NCBI GenBank assembly: GCA_944474755.1
Contig: OX104112.1
Location: 50,418,774-50,482,773 of the forward strand
DNA from: Limnoperna fortunei
Lineage: Eukaryota > Mollusca > Bivalvia > Mytilida > Modiolidae
Length of the DNA stretch: 64,000 nt
Direction of reading: 5' to 3'
A program made the translations under genes and the position numbers. Below, piece after piece: positions 29,101-41,412 of the stretch. The notes beneath the pieces were generated by a model, which was given only the letters and a program-made list of their open reading frames with translations, was not told the origin of the DNA and did not search any database. Positions within the stretch are counted from its first letter, which is position 1. Each line of letters begins with the position of its first letter.

Positions 29101-31480
29101 AAGTTATTTTTTAAGCCATCAGGTCTCTTGATGTGAACTTTCTAACTAGAATTATTGTGACATGCAAATTGTTGAGAACTTAACTTTAACATCATGGTTG
29201 TTCTGTGTTCCCTTCAATTACTGTTACAGTCGATTGCGTAACATGTAAAAGTACATTTGCACTTGAATACGTAATCTCATAGAAGTCGGCAGACGAATAA
29301 TATGTTATTTGCTCAAAAACTATTAAGTGCACGTACATCGGGGCAGGATTCCTTGTAATATCAACGAACACATACAACTACTGAACATAGATCTCCTTGT
29401 GAATGGATTAGCGAAAAGTGTATTCTTTTATTTTTGATGCCCATCTACCTGCGCATGTACTGTATTTCAAGTTTCCCAAAGATTTTTTTTTGCGTTTAAA
29501 ACTTGTCAATATAAGCATTCTTTAAGAATGTTAAAATGATTACTTTTGTTTTTGCCAAGCTTTGGCTGATGAACGTCTCACATTTCCTTAAACAATAAAC
29601 ATATTGATGTTAATACCTGTAATTGTCACATAGTCGTTGTATAAAGGTCATTTCCCATGCATTACCCGTATGTCATAAAGGTTCATATCAATAATGTTCC
29701 TTATGTTGACCTTTTAATATTGTTGGAATTAACGACAAAAGAGTTATTATGCAATGTTTTATTTGACCCGCAGTTGTGAACGAACACCATCGCACAATGA
29801 CATTTTCTAGGTAATGTTCAGCAGTTGTTCGTATTATCTGATACGGGTTAAAGAAACATGTTCGAGTGACAATGAACTTTCCAACATGCACACACATTCT
29901 GCACAGTTGTTTTTGATTTGATTGAAACCAAATATATCAATATATTATTGCAATGAAAGAGTTATAAATATTCAAAAGGCAGATGTTTTTATTACTTTAC
30001 AATGTCATCTTTCCATCTTATTGTCTTTATGCATAAATTTTATGTGTTATCTTTGAATTTTTTTTTTATTTCTGGATAACTGTAAAAACTGTATTCATTA
30101 AAGATAGAATGCTGAATAACGTACGTAGAACAGACTTTTATTCCCTATTTTGTACTTAATTTCAAACCTACATGTATATGACAAAACAGCTGACATATCG
30201 GTTTAAGTATCGACTTCTGGTATCATCGATCATAACACGCGGCAATTACTGAGGAGGTTAAATCCCCAAATTCCAGTTAAATCCAGAGTAGCTAGCATGC
30301 AGAAAGCATTTAGTTTGATGCAAATATGCTGATACATTGTAAGAACGTAATACATAACCTATTCACCGACATCCAGATAAATCTAGATAAGTTAAGCAGA
30401 TAGTATTTCTTTTCAAATGATAAACTACCAATGTATCACATTAAGACTTTTTAGTAAAATTCAACACAAAAATACTACGTAACAACTAAAAATAGTATTG
30501 GGTTTTTTAAATATTTGTTTATGTTTATTTAATTTTTTTTTAAAACGATCAACTTTTAAATCAACACAAACTAAGTTACAATGCTTTACAAGGGAAAATG
30601 AAGGTCGTATTTTCATGTTTGAAATCAAATTGTTTTCATATTTTTCTGACATTTGGATGAATAACTTAAAGATAATTTTTCAAATAATCTGACTTTACAA
30701 TGCCTTTCTAAACACTGTATCTATATTCAACAGTAATACAAAGCGGATACAGTTGAGAAACGCTGACATTTCTTAATGTATCTTTCATAGAATCCTGTCC
30801 TAATGACAATACACTTTGAGGTGCCACATCACTGGGGAATTTTTCATGTATTTCCTTATATATCTTTACATGTATGCAAATACGTGTACATCTGTTTAGT
30901 CTTTATTATCAACAATAATTTTTAAGAGTATTTGTATTCGTATAATACTAATGAAATTTGTATAAATAAGATATCACCTCTGAATACATTTTTTTATGCC
31001 TCGCAATTTATTCTATCCCCTAATTATATTATCTTTGTGTATTAAAATTTACAATATTTTTTAATTAAAGTAAAAACATCATGCTATTTTTGGATTATAT
31101 ATTTATACCTTAAAGATTGAAACCTGCATATTTTTGACACTTTTTTCTGATAGTGCGATTTAATTTCAAACTTATATTTAATAAACCTTTCGCTTTCGTC
31201 CACTTTTTTGGCGTTGTAGTTTACATGCAGCGACAATTATGATGACCAAAAGTCGGGAGCACGTAAATGATTTAATTGTTATTAGATGGATGAACATCTG
31301 TTTAAAAATACTCGGACTATATTATACGCGAGGCAGTGTTATAATTAAAACATGCAGTAATAGCCTCGACCTTTTGTATTGTCGATCAAAATAAGCAATC
31401 ATCGATAGCATCAGTTTACCGACATCCAGATAAAACTAGACAAATGCAGAAAGCTGTGTGCAAAAGTCAAAAATTTCAGT
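26180..31480. repeat. ancient, strongly diverged multi-copy duplication
   Basis: Several ordered blocks recur. 'accagacggt' plus 'ccataccaaaccaagttcaa' occurs near 26281-26426 and 26591-26760. 'tacatagcagt' plus 'ttcggtat' occurs near 26815-26880 and 28907-28970. 'cgattgcgtaac' plus 'tgtaaaagtacatttg' occurs near 27186 and 29232. 'ttacttttgtttttgccaag' occurs near 27390 and 29540. A block with 'gataaatctaga' occurs near 28568 and 30375, with 'gataaaactagac' near 31430. Order is kept, with offsets of about 1.8-2.1 kb, so a unit of about 2 kb was duplicated at least once and partly a third time, then diverged with many indels. No shared open frame survives, and I cannot say whether the unit was a gene. 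Confidence 0.55.
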
Positions 31481-32559
31481 ATTTAAAACACAGTACTTAC
31501 AAACTTATAAAAATAATGATTAAAATTTTTTGTTTTATTTATTATTTATCTAATAATAAACATTAAAGTTAGACATGTACATAAACAAAAACAAAGCTTT
31601 GTATTCATCACTTGATGTTAAAAAAAAATCGTTGTGATATAAAAACTTACTTTTTTAAAAATAAAAGTACATTTTTGATATATTTTCCAATTTGCATTAA
31701 CCGAAAATCTACCATCCCTATTTCACAGCTTATACAAACACCAAATAAAGCTCATATACAGTTATATTTGTACATTCAAGTGAACACATCACTAAATTCT
31801 TTGTTGCATTAGGATGCTTGATATTATGAAAAATGTATTTGATAGAAGGCATGTTTAAGACTGTTTCATAATTTCTGTGTGCACTCGTTGCAACAAGTTA
31901 ATTGGTGCTGCACATTAGTAGAATTGTCCTTACTTAACACTTTACAGTGCAGTTTTGTTCCTTTTTATATAAACCAAAATACATTCTGTATATATTTCTG
32001 ACATTGTTACAGTTTATCAGGGACATATTAATGAGGTACTAACAGGGTATTTAGATTTTGCGATGTGTTTTTTAATTTATTTTTATAATTTTACCTCTCA
32101 AAGAAAGATTCCTGTTGACTAATATGCTGATTTCATTTTTTCGTAGAAAACTACATTTTTACGACAATCTAAGGTTAATAGCTATGTTTCCCCAAATAAT
32201 TCCCGGATGTCAGTGATTATTACGTGATAATAACCAAGACTCTCAATTGTAAGATAGCATAATAAATACAATTATCAAACTGCATTATTGTTCAGGTGAA
32301 ATACAGTGCTAATATTTTATCATTACGATGTACTTATTACTGGCATCGTATCCTGAAATTATAATAAGCTAATTGAACAATACTTTGATTCTCTGACGTC
32401 AGGGTTGCTTGACTGACAGTCAAAATGAGTCAGAAGTTTTCTTCGAGTGCAGAAATACGGTATAAAATGAAAGCGATTCCAACGCAAACCAGTGTACATT
32501 TCATCAAGTAACATAAGCATTTCGACTTGGGAATATTTTAAAACGAACTCAACATAAAG
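31481..32559. other. region upstream of the RGK GTPase gene
   Basis: No coding exon is evident. The 5' UTR and promoter of the gene starting at 32560 should lie here or further upstream. The base mix becomes more balanced from about 32400, consistent with a 5' UTR beginning around there, but no TATA box at a telling distance or initiator can be defended. Confidence 0.35.
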
Positions 32560-34639
32560 ATGGCTCTCGATGAAAACAATACACAAACTTCTAAATTCGA
32601 TCTTCATGTTGATTTTTCTATCAATGAAGAAATTACAATTCAATCTGAGCCAAATTCTAGGACTTCGTCGATTAAGTATAAGTCACGAGCAAAACAAATT
32701 GCGAAAATGGAAGAGGACAGATTACGCAGAAACAGCTTGCCTCTCTCCACGGAAATGGTCTTATCCGGTTCCTATGACAGAAACCACGATGTTAAAAGAC
32801 AACCTGTTCGACGAGTCCGTTCGTTTCGAATGACACCAAAAGGCATTAAAAATGACATAGAAAATGAACATAGGCTTAGTAATGTCAGTATCCATTCAAG
32901 TGTGTCACAAAAGGACCTTTTTCGCAACAGACTGTCCAGTGAAACATCTAATGACAGCGCAATTTGTTGCGGATGTTCTTCAACATCGTCCACCGGATAT
33001 TACCGGGTGTGTGTCATGGGAGCCGATTCCGTCGGTAAAACACTGTTGACAAATCAATTCATGAGTTCTGAATATTTATCGTCGCACGATTTTGAGAACG
33101 GTAAGAATATTTTTCTTGCCTTAAAACATATAATAAGCTTTATTTTTATTTCATACATTTTCTCATGATACTGATAGATACTGATACTTTGTATGTTTGT
33201 TTGAATGGGGTTACATAAAAAACGCGAAAAAAGTGCATTTTTCTGTTTTAATTGACTAATACATCAGAATTATCTTACATATACTAATATACGGTAAATT
33301 CCGGACATTACGAAACCAAATTATACTTTGCAATCCGCGATATGTTTTATCAAAAAGTTCTTAAAAACTTGATTTTTCTTTTAATATACAGATGATGTTG
33401 ACGAGCAAACACTGTCCGTAGTTATAGATAATGAGGAGTCAACTTTGGAATTTGTGGATTATGTGAAACATAAGGTACGTAAACCATATAAACCACTTTA
33501 TTGGGTTTTTTTTGTTTGAAAGGTGTTGAACACCACTTTGACCATTTTTCAGTTATATCATGGCAGTTTTTATTTGGGATGAAGCGGAGTACCCGAGAAA
33601 AACCCCGACCTTCGGTAGGAAAACATTTTTTAAGGTCTGGAAAATGGCGATCCGCGAAAACTGCCGAGAGTGACCTCATTAAGGTTAATGACTATCCTAG
33701 ACATATGAAAAAGTCATTTTAATCAACATGATATGTAGCAAAACGAAAAAACAAATGTGTGTTAAGTAACTCTGATTTAACGTTTAATACATTACAATGT
33801 TGATAATTATTAAAATATAATAATTCTTATCCCAGACGAATTTTAAGTGGTTAAAAGTACAATAAGATATATACATGCTTATGACTTATTGCAGAACAAA
33901 GACTGACTAAGAGCCAATGATTGCCTCACTAATTAAGATAAGAAACAATGACGATTATTATAATTAATCTGTATCTCATTAACGCCCTTCAGACCTTGAC
34001 TATCATTCAGGACAGACATTAGGGCAATGACGCATAGTATGTTTACTGTAGTATCAAAATAACAAATCAAAAGTGAATCATGTCATATTTGTTGAAGATC
34101 ATTTGACATGACATTATTGTCAGTTCTTGTACAAGTTGTAAATTTCTGCAGTAAAATGTTAATTGCATACATTATTTTTGTTCTTTGAAATGTAAGTATT
34201 CAGTTTTAGTTTATGACAGTAGCGAGTAAACTGTTTTTTACATTAATGCGATTTAAAACTAATGAAACTTTTATTATTTAACTATTTTCAGGATGAAATA
34301 GAGAAGTTTTCATTTGACGCCTTTGTAGTTGTTTTTTCCGTCCATGAGCGGCCATCATTCAATATTGCCTGTACTTATATTAGATACCTGCGAAATGACC
34401 TCTACACTGACAGAGCTATTATATTAGTAGCAAACAAAGTAGACTTAGTTCGCAAGCGCCAAGTAACACCAGAAGGTAAGTTATTCGTTACTAGACAACT
34501 AGGAGCAAAAAATATTTTTCATGTGCATGTTTTATGTATATTTTATATACATAAAAAAAATCGCCAGCTGGAAACACAATGAGCTATGACACTTGATCTC
34601 TGTTGTTTTCGTTCGTGTTGGTTATCATAATTTTGTGTG

Positions 34640-34731
<92 letters not shown>

Positions 34732-35144
34732 TTTTTTTATTTATTTATTTATTTGAGGAAATCTTTTAGCTTTTAAACGATTTATGTAGTATGCACGTAC
34801 TTTACATTACATACACCTTAATTCATTTCATTTTATGGTTGCTGTTGTTCTGACAGTTATTCTTAATCTATCGATTTTATATTTCAGAAGCAAAACGCAT
34901 TGCAAAAGAAAACAACTGCAAGTATACGGAAACATCAGCAACATTTAATCACAAAGTAGATGAACTTTTGGTTGGTATCCTGAGACAGATTAAAGTTAAG
35001 CTAAATCCAGATATAAGTGATTCCAGTGTAAATGGTGGTTACAAATGTGACGGAAAAAAATCTAAAGGACCAAAAGGACTTCTCAGTAAATTGTTCAGAA
35101 GGAAATCCAAAGCCTCGGTCGATGTCCTACTTGAACTTGACTAA
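32560..35144 (+). CDS. RGK-family (Rad/Gem/Rem-like) small GTPase, four coding exons
   Basis: Exons are 32560-33100, 33392-33474, 34292-34475 and 34888-35144. All introns are GT-AG and phases agree, giving 354 residues. The ATG has A at -3 and G at +4. A basic, Ser-rich N-terminal extension carries RRNSLP (S59) and RRVRSFR (S88), resembling 14-3-3-type phosphosites of RGK proteins. The G domain has P-loop GADSVGKT (154-161), NKVD (256-259, G4) and ETSA (284-287, G5). The G3 site reads DYVK (203-206) rather than DxxG, as expected of RGK proteins, which have divergent G2/G3. There is no CAAX box; the tail ends in a polybasic RRKSK followed by SVDVLLELD, comparable to the conserved RGK C-terminal motif but without its cysteine. 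Family members bind calcium-channel beta subunits and restrain voltage-gated calcium channels at the membrane and affect cytoskeleton; that role is inferred. The vertebrate paralogue cannot be chosen from this alone. Confidence 0.9.
33520..33630 (-). repeat. SINE 3'-half fragment in RGK intron 2
   Basis: 'tttttcagttatatcatggc' followed by 'gagtacccgagaaaaacccc' and 'cggtaggaaaac' matches the 3' half of the SINE seen complete at 38782-39010, in minus orientation. The tRNA-like head is missing. Confidence 0.7.
34641..34754 (+). repeat. (TTTA)n microsatellite in RGK intron 3
   Basis: About 28 copies of TTTA/TTAT with a single interruption ('attttttatt' near 34732). It lies between the donor at 34476 and the acceptor at 34887. 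Confidence 0.97.
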
Positions 35145-35581
35145 GATTGTGACTACAAGTGTATGCGATGTACAGTCGTTAATTATCCACAAAAGAGAAG
35201 AAATATGACAAGTAGTGGTAAAGAAACGGAACTGTTATCTTTGATTTGAAGATGATTTGAAAAATTCAAGAGCAATAAGGAGGATGCAGAATTGACATAA
35301 ACCGGAAGTTATTTATACTAGATGTAGTTTTACGTACAGTGTTGAAAACAGACTAAGAGTAACTGAATTACTACATCATTCGTTTAGTTGTTAAGCAATT
35401 TGTCATATATAGAGCGAGTTATGAAAGCGTTTCAAAACACTTTATAAACAGAAAAATAGTTGACAATTTGTTAATGTTATTGCGCATGACATAACATACT
35501 GTTCTCATTATCATTTTTTCCATTGTGATATCCTTGCTAACCATTCCATATTTTATACATGATTTTTTGTAGATTTTTTGC

Positions 35582-35587
35582 AATAAA
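35582..35587 (+). promoter_or_regulatory. candidate polyadenylation signal of the RGK gene
   Basis: AATAAA lies 437 bases after the TAA stop, preceded and followed by T-rich sequence. It is the best-placed hexamer for the 3' end of the GTPase mRNA. Confidence 0.55.
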
Positions 35588-35589
35588 AT

Positions 35590-36138
35590 TTTGATATTTT
35601 TTTTGTTTAATTTCTATATTAGCTCTTTACTGGGTTTTGCTTGCTGTGAAGTTAAGGTAGTTGGTCACATGGCTATAAATAACGAGTTCAAGACATAGCG
35701 ACATGGTATTCTCTACTACAACGTTTATTGACGAGTAATCAGTTTCCCTGCCAAAGGTCGGTGTTTTTACCGGTAACTTCAGCGTTCTCCACTTAAAAAC
35801 TGGACGCACTGACTCAATATATGATAAACTACAACAACCCTCATCAAAACAAACAATATGTGCTTACTGCACAGCGCCGTTTGTAGATTTTCAAAAGGTT
35901 ACATTTAGTCCTTTCTAATACCGAAAAACACACAGGGTTCGTCAGTTGTTAAATATTACAACAAATTAAAAATTAATCATGGATAAGAAAAACATTCACA
36001 ATTCTGTAACACAGACGACATAATGAGTCTATAAAAAGAGAAACAAACACAGACGAAAAATCACAGTAAAACCGTGTACGAAAATGGAACATTCGGTTGT
36101 TTATTTGTACTCAACTTTTTGTTGTGACCTTAAGTAAT
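35590..36138. other. intergenic spacer between RGK gene and minisatellite
   Basis: No exon recognised. TTTATT at about 36100-36105 would be AATAAA on the minus strand. If used by the convergent Ig gene, that gene's 3' UTR would span the whole minisatellite. Confidence 0.4.
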
Positions 36139-37660
36139 AGACAACAGACCATACAAGATTTATGCCACGCCAGGCGGACAACAGACCATACAAGATATAT
36201 GCCACACCATGTAGGCAACAGACCATACAAGATATATGCCACACCATGAAGACAACAGACCATACAAGATATATGCCACACCATGTAGACAACAGACCAT
36301 ACAAGATATATGCCACACCATGTAGGCAACAGACCATACAAGATATATGCCACACCATGAAGACAACAGACCATACAAGATATATGCCACACCATGTAGA
36401 CAACAGACCATACAAGATATATGCCACACCATGTAGGCAACAGACCATACAAGATATATGCCACACCATGTAGACAACAGACCATACAAGATATATGCCA
36501 CACCATGTAGACAACAGACCATACAAGATATATGCCACACCATGTAGGCAACAGACCATACAAGATATATGCCACACCATGTAGGCAACAGACCATACAA
36601 GATATATGCCACACCATGTAGGCAACAGACCATACAAGATATATGCCACACCATGTAGGCAACAGACCATACAAGATATATGCCACACCATGAAGACAAC
36701 AGACCATACAAGATATATGCCACACCATGAAGACAACAGACCATACAAGATATATGCCACACCATGTAGGCAACAGACCATACAAGATATATGCCACACC
36801 ATGTAGGCAACAGACCATACAAGATATATGCCACACCATGTAGACAACAGACCATACAAGATATATGCCACACCATGTAGACAACAGACCATACAAGATA
36901 TATGCCACACCATGTAGACAACAGACCATACAAGATATATGCCACACCATGTAGGCAACAGACCATACAAGATATATGCCACACCATGAAGACAACAGAC
37001 CATACAAGATATATGCCACACCATGTAGACAACAGACCATACAAGATATATGCCACACCATGAAGACAACAGACCATACAAGATATATGCCACACCATGT
37101 AGGCAACAGACCATACAAGATATATGCCACACCATGTAGGCAACAGACCATACAAGATATATGCCACACCATGAAGACAACAGACCATACAAGATATATG
37201 CAACCCCATGTAGACAATGGACCATACAAAATGTAGACAAAGGACCATACAAGACGTATGCCACACCATGTAGACAACGGACCATAAAAGATGAATGCCA
37301 CCCCATGTAGACAACGGACCATACAGGACGTATGCCACACCATGTAGACAACGACCATACAAGATGTATGCCGGACCATAATGACAACAAACCATACAAT
37401 ACGTATGCCACACCATGTAGACAACGTACCATACAAGGCCAATGTCCCACCATGTAGACAACTGACCATATAAGACGTATGCCACACTATGCAGACAACG
37501 GACCATACAAGACGTATGCCCCACCATGTAGACAATGGACCATACAAGAAGTATGCCACACCTCGTCGACAACAAATAATGCAACACATATTTGCCACAT
37601 ATAGAAAACAACGGACCAAACAAGACGTATGCTGCAACATGTAGACAACAAATGATGTAA
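36139..37660. repeat. 37-bp minisatellite, about 40 units
   Basis: The unit is 37 bases: 'acagaccatacaagatat' then 'atgccacaccatg' and a variable hexamer. From 36171 to 37200 units are almost identical except for that hexamer, which takes three forms: gtaggc (G), gtagac (D) and gaagac (E). From 37200 to 37660 units degrade progressively ('acggaccatacaagacgtat' forms) with length changes. The left edge shows only one or two altered units. The array lies between the convergent RGK and Ig genes. On the minus strand no frame contains a stop, so three overlapping frames of 450, 509 and 527 codons exist. They are by-products of the repeat, not three genes. Confidence 0.97.
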
Positions 37661-37879
37661 AATGAATGCAACATCAAGTACCAGTGATAACCAACCATAT
37701 AAACGACAGCAGCAGCGCCATCTATATCGGGAAAAAGAACCATACATCACAACGCCTTGTATAATGATGTGCACTACATAAAGACCAATACTAATATCTG
37801 GCCTTATGTTTACCTTTAATAAATGATCACAACATTGACATGGTGTTATTTGACTTTTTTTTACTTTTAGATTATTTCA

Positions 37880-40800
37880 TCACAATGCTACTACTGTTGA
37901 TTCCGAATGATTATCAGTTGTCAACTGTATTCTTTCTAATGAATTATCACAATCTTTGTTGTTTCGTGTTAACTCTTGCACAAAAAGTGAACTGTATCTC
38001 ACATTGTGTTCTTTTTTCTGTTTTTCCTCTTGATCTCTGTTTGGATGCTTTTTACGACATTGCAGTCTCCAATACATTACAATAACAAGAATAGTCACTG
38101 TCATTACGACAATCGCAATCGGAAGTAAAACGTATAGAAGATTCAATTCTGTGTCACCTGTAAGGTGTATAAGTAAAATATATAACATAATAAAATTATT
38201 ACCCCTTTTGAATATAGATATTTTTCATCCTACAATTATTGTGTAAAGCATGTCAATTTATTTTAATAAATTCCAAAAAAAAATACGTAAATAGTTGAAT
38301 TAAGAAAAAGTTTGTGGTTCGGTTTATCTACAGGCATGTAATGAAATCGAAAGGCATATTTCCTCGTTGCTAGATAGGTTGCTCTAAACTTTCGCTTTTT
38401 TATTTTATTATTATTATTATTTTTTTTAGCAATTCTTCATCTATATCATTAGGTATTAGAGGGATGACATTCTGAGTACGTTAAAAGACCCGATAAATGT
38501 CAATAAAGATCGGAATCCGCACAATTTGTTTCTTGTGGTGCAAAATATTCATATAATCAAGTTAATTTTAGCTTATAATCGTACTTAAAATCACTATTTC
38601 CTTTAAACAAGCTTTATAAAAATGTTTCCTTTGTATGCCCTGGAATTGTTTTAAACGACAGATTACACGTTAAGTGTAACTGGAAGTGCAACAGTTAAAG
38701 TGCATGGGCTTTAGAAGTCGAATGGTTAAGATATTTAGTCATTTACTATTGATCCTCTGTAGTCTTGATGTTGTTTGTTTGATGGTGCTTAATGCCACTT
38801 TCAGCATTTTTCAGCTATATCATGGCGTCCAGAGGAAGCCAGAGTACCCAGAGAAAACCACCCACGTGCGGTAGGAAAACTGGCAATCCTTGTCAATTAT
38901 GATTGTAGTCGAGTACACCCTGCCTGCAGTGAGAATCGAACCGGCATCTCGGTGTTGACAGACCACGTGATCAATAGTCGACGAACTTACTTAACAACTC
39001 GGCCACCTCGAACAAAGTGTGCACAACTCGATTCTTCATTTACACTGACATTGCTATCTTATGAATTTACCGTTTTTTCCTACAAAAACTGGATACTTTA
39101 ATATAGCTGAAAATAGCTACAATATGGCTTAAGTATCTTATTAAATTAGTTTGAAAAAGTTGAAAATCGCAAAATATCTACTTGAACCATGCGATTTCAA
39201 TTTTATTATACGCAAGCCTCCTACAGAGTATTACAATGAAATTTTGTAAAGATAGTTGATAAAAAGCTATTTTCAACTCTCACTAGTTATGAAACAGTTT
39301 TCTCGCTTAAATGTGTAACGAGACCCGATTTCGAAGAGATCTTCCAATCAGACGGATCCATTTTGATACCTTTTTTAATATCACAAATTGTAGGGTACGA
39401 TATCGCAACATACATAATCATTCGAAACACGATAAAACGGCCTAATCTCTAAGAGAAACGGCTAATTCAAACATTTGTTGCACAGCTAAAAATATTTTTA
39501 CCTACTTTTTACAATCTTTTTGCCGTCTTCTATCCTAAGGACTTTAGTGTAAGTATTAAAGCCGATAGAACACGTATAGTTAATGTTGACATCTTCCTCA
39601 TCTACATCCATGATAACCAAACTATATTCTTCAGCCGCGACAGACGAGTAATATTTACAAGGTTTTGAAGAGAACTCATTAAATGCCAGTAGTTCCAAAC
39701 TATTATGGCCATACCATCTTTTTGTACAGTCATCGCAAATGGCTGTAGACTTCTGTATGCATATCAATGTCACATTTTCTCCAGGTTCATTTATCCAGTA
39801 AACTAAAACAATATGTATAAGATGATCATAAACGGTATACACCCTTTAAATGTAGAATACATCTAAAAATAATCTTAGTATTGTTTCTTAAAATCTGTTT
39901 GTAAACCTTGAATTGTTATGGTAGTACTCCCTGTATAAAAGCATATATGCGAAAGCTAGCCAACAAATCTAGCAATGGGATAGACTGCAAGACAACCATG
40001 AGATCAACTATCTATCCGTTCGCCAACTTTTTTTTCGTCAACTGGCCGTCATTTGCTTAGACAGATACATTTCTAATCGAAACCATTTTAATTTTGTTTT
40101 TAAATTTGTTTGATTAAATCTGCATTTTACTTAGAAATTGTAATTCGTTTTAAATGTCATTTAAAATCTTATTGATATTTAAAACTATTGTCTTCAATAA
40201 TTAGCCCCATAAATTCTGTATAAGGGTCTTGTTTATTATTTATTTTTTTAAATTAAAAATCCGAGTCAGCTAAGAGTGGAGCTGAACATGTCTTGCTCCA
40301 AGGCGGGCACGAACTCGTAATCACAGCACTGATAACACCTACTTCCTAAATTAACTAGAAATATGTCTTCTAACGTTTTTTTGTAATAAATACTATTTCG
40401 ACAGGGCAAAGGGTGAAGTGACAAGGTGTCCACTGCTTCAACCTTAATTGACCTGCGTGTGTTGTTTTCACAGGACGGGGTTTTTTTGTGTGGAAAATAT
40501 GGCGTCCTACATCAATAACAAGTGTGGGCAGAAAACTGACTCGCCTGCATGTCACATCAGTAGTGAAAACAATTACTTCATGGGCAACATTCTAGCATGC
40601 ATGATAACTGAGGAACTGACCTAATCCAATAACTTGAACGTAGTCACTGGACCGTGAACATTAGGTCAAGGTCAGAGGATATTTAACCGACTGACAAGTA
40701 ATCATCCATAAGCTTAAAGTCGACCAAATTTATTAGTAGACCTATGGCTAAAGCGTACAAAGATATAAAGCAAAATGTCAAATGGTAACGCCGCCGCCGG

Positions 40801-41412
40801 AAATCCATATGTATTCGTCTTGATTCCTCAGTCTAGACACAAATTGGGTGCACATTATATACCTGAAAAATGCTGAAACTGGCAATAAACCACATGTATA
40901 CAAACAAACGAATATATGTTTATCTGCATTATAAATCATTCATTAAAAATGAATATGTTTGAGCGCAAGTATAGCACATGAATCGAACATTTGTGCAATC
41001 CAGTTCTATTGAACGATTCATTTTCGCCAAAGTTTACGCAGTAATAATCCGATTTTGATTTGCAGGAATAAAAAAGCGAAGGTAAGATTATTCGCTCGAT
41101 GCAAACTCTGAATAATTATAATATAATATCATTCATGGTGCAAAACATCTACCCAAGAGCTGAAGTATTTATTTCCCAACATCGTCATGTACAGACAACA
41201 AGTCTAATGGCATTTTCCCAAACCAGGGATTCTAAGTCCACGTTGACTTTGGAGGGTTTTCTCCTTTGGGGGGGAGGGGGTTCTTACATGTTTGGCAGTT
41301 GGCAGGAAAACTAACACGTTATAAATACGTAAATAAATAAATACCTACTTTTATTACCATTACATACCACCAATGTTATCATCAAAACCAACTCACACCA
41401 CGGAACATACAT
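37880..41412 (-). CDS. single-Ig-domain transmembrane protein with ITIM-like motif, three exons
   Basis: Exons on the minus strand are 41412-41358 (signal peptide), 39802-39506 (Ig domain) and 38157-37880 (membrane segment and tail). Both introns are GT-AG and phase 1. The sum is 630 bases, or 209 residues. Residues 1-18 form a signal peptide with hydrophobic core LVLMITLVV. The Ig domain (about 19-115) has C33 and C96 as canonical cysteines, W48, the YTC of strand F, and extra cysteines C41, C44 and C67. A membrane helix spans about 124-147, followed by a basic stop (RKKH) and a 60-residue tail. The tail contains VRYSSL (170-175), fitting the ITIM pattern V-x-Y-x-x-L. In known immune receptors ITIMs recruit SH2 phosphatases, so an inhibitory receptor role is inferred. 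The family appears shared with the gene at 61127. The exact orthologue is not recognised; an adhesion role is the alternative. Confidence 0.8.
38782..39010 (-). repeat. tRNA-derived SINE, near full length, in intron 2 of the Ig gene
   Basis: On the minus strand it opens 'cgaggtggccgagttgtta' (box A-like) and has 'ggttcgattctc' (box B). It continues through 'gcagggtgtactcgact' and ends 'gacgccatgatatagctg' then 'aaaaatgctgaaagtgg'. The same order is found at 44436-44680 on the plus strand. The head resembles a Ser/Leu-type tRNA but is not a functional tRNA, lacking the folded 3' half. Confidence 0.85.

Noticed and set aside
36139..37660. CRISPR-like look: identical ~30-base blocks separated by short variable segments
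   Set aside because: The variable part is only six bases with three recurring forms, so there are no unique spacers. The host is eukaryotic and no cas-like genes are present. It is a minisatellite.
36101..37743. Three overlapping minus-strand frames of 450-527 codons, read as membrane-like proteins
   Set aside because: They are the same 37-base repeat read in three frames. No start context, splice site or non-repeat domain supports a protein.
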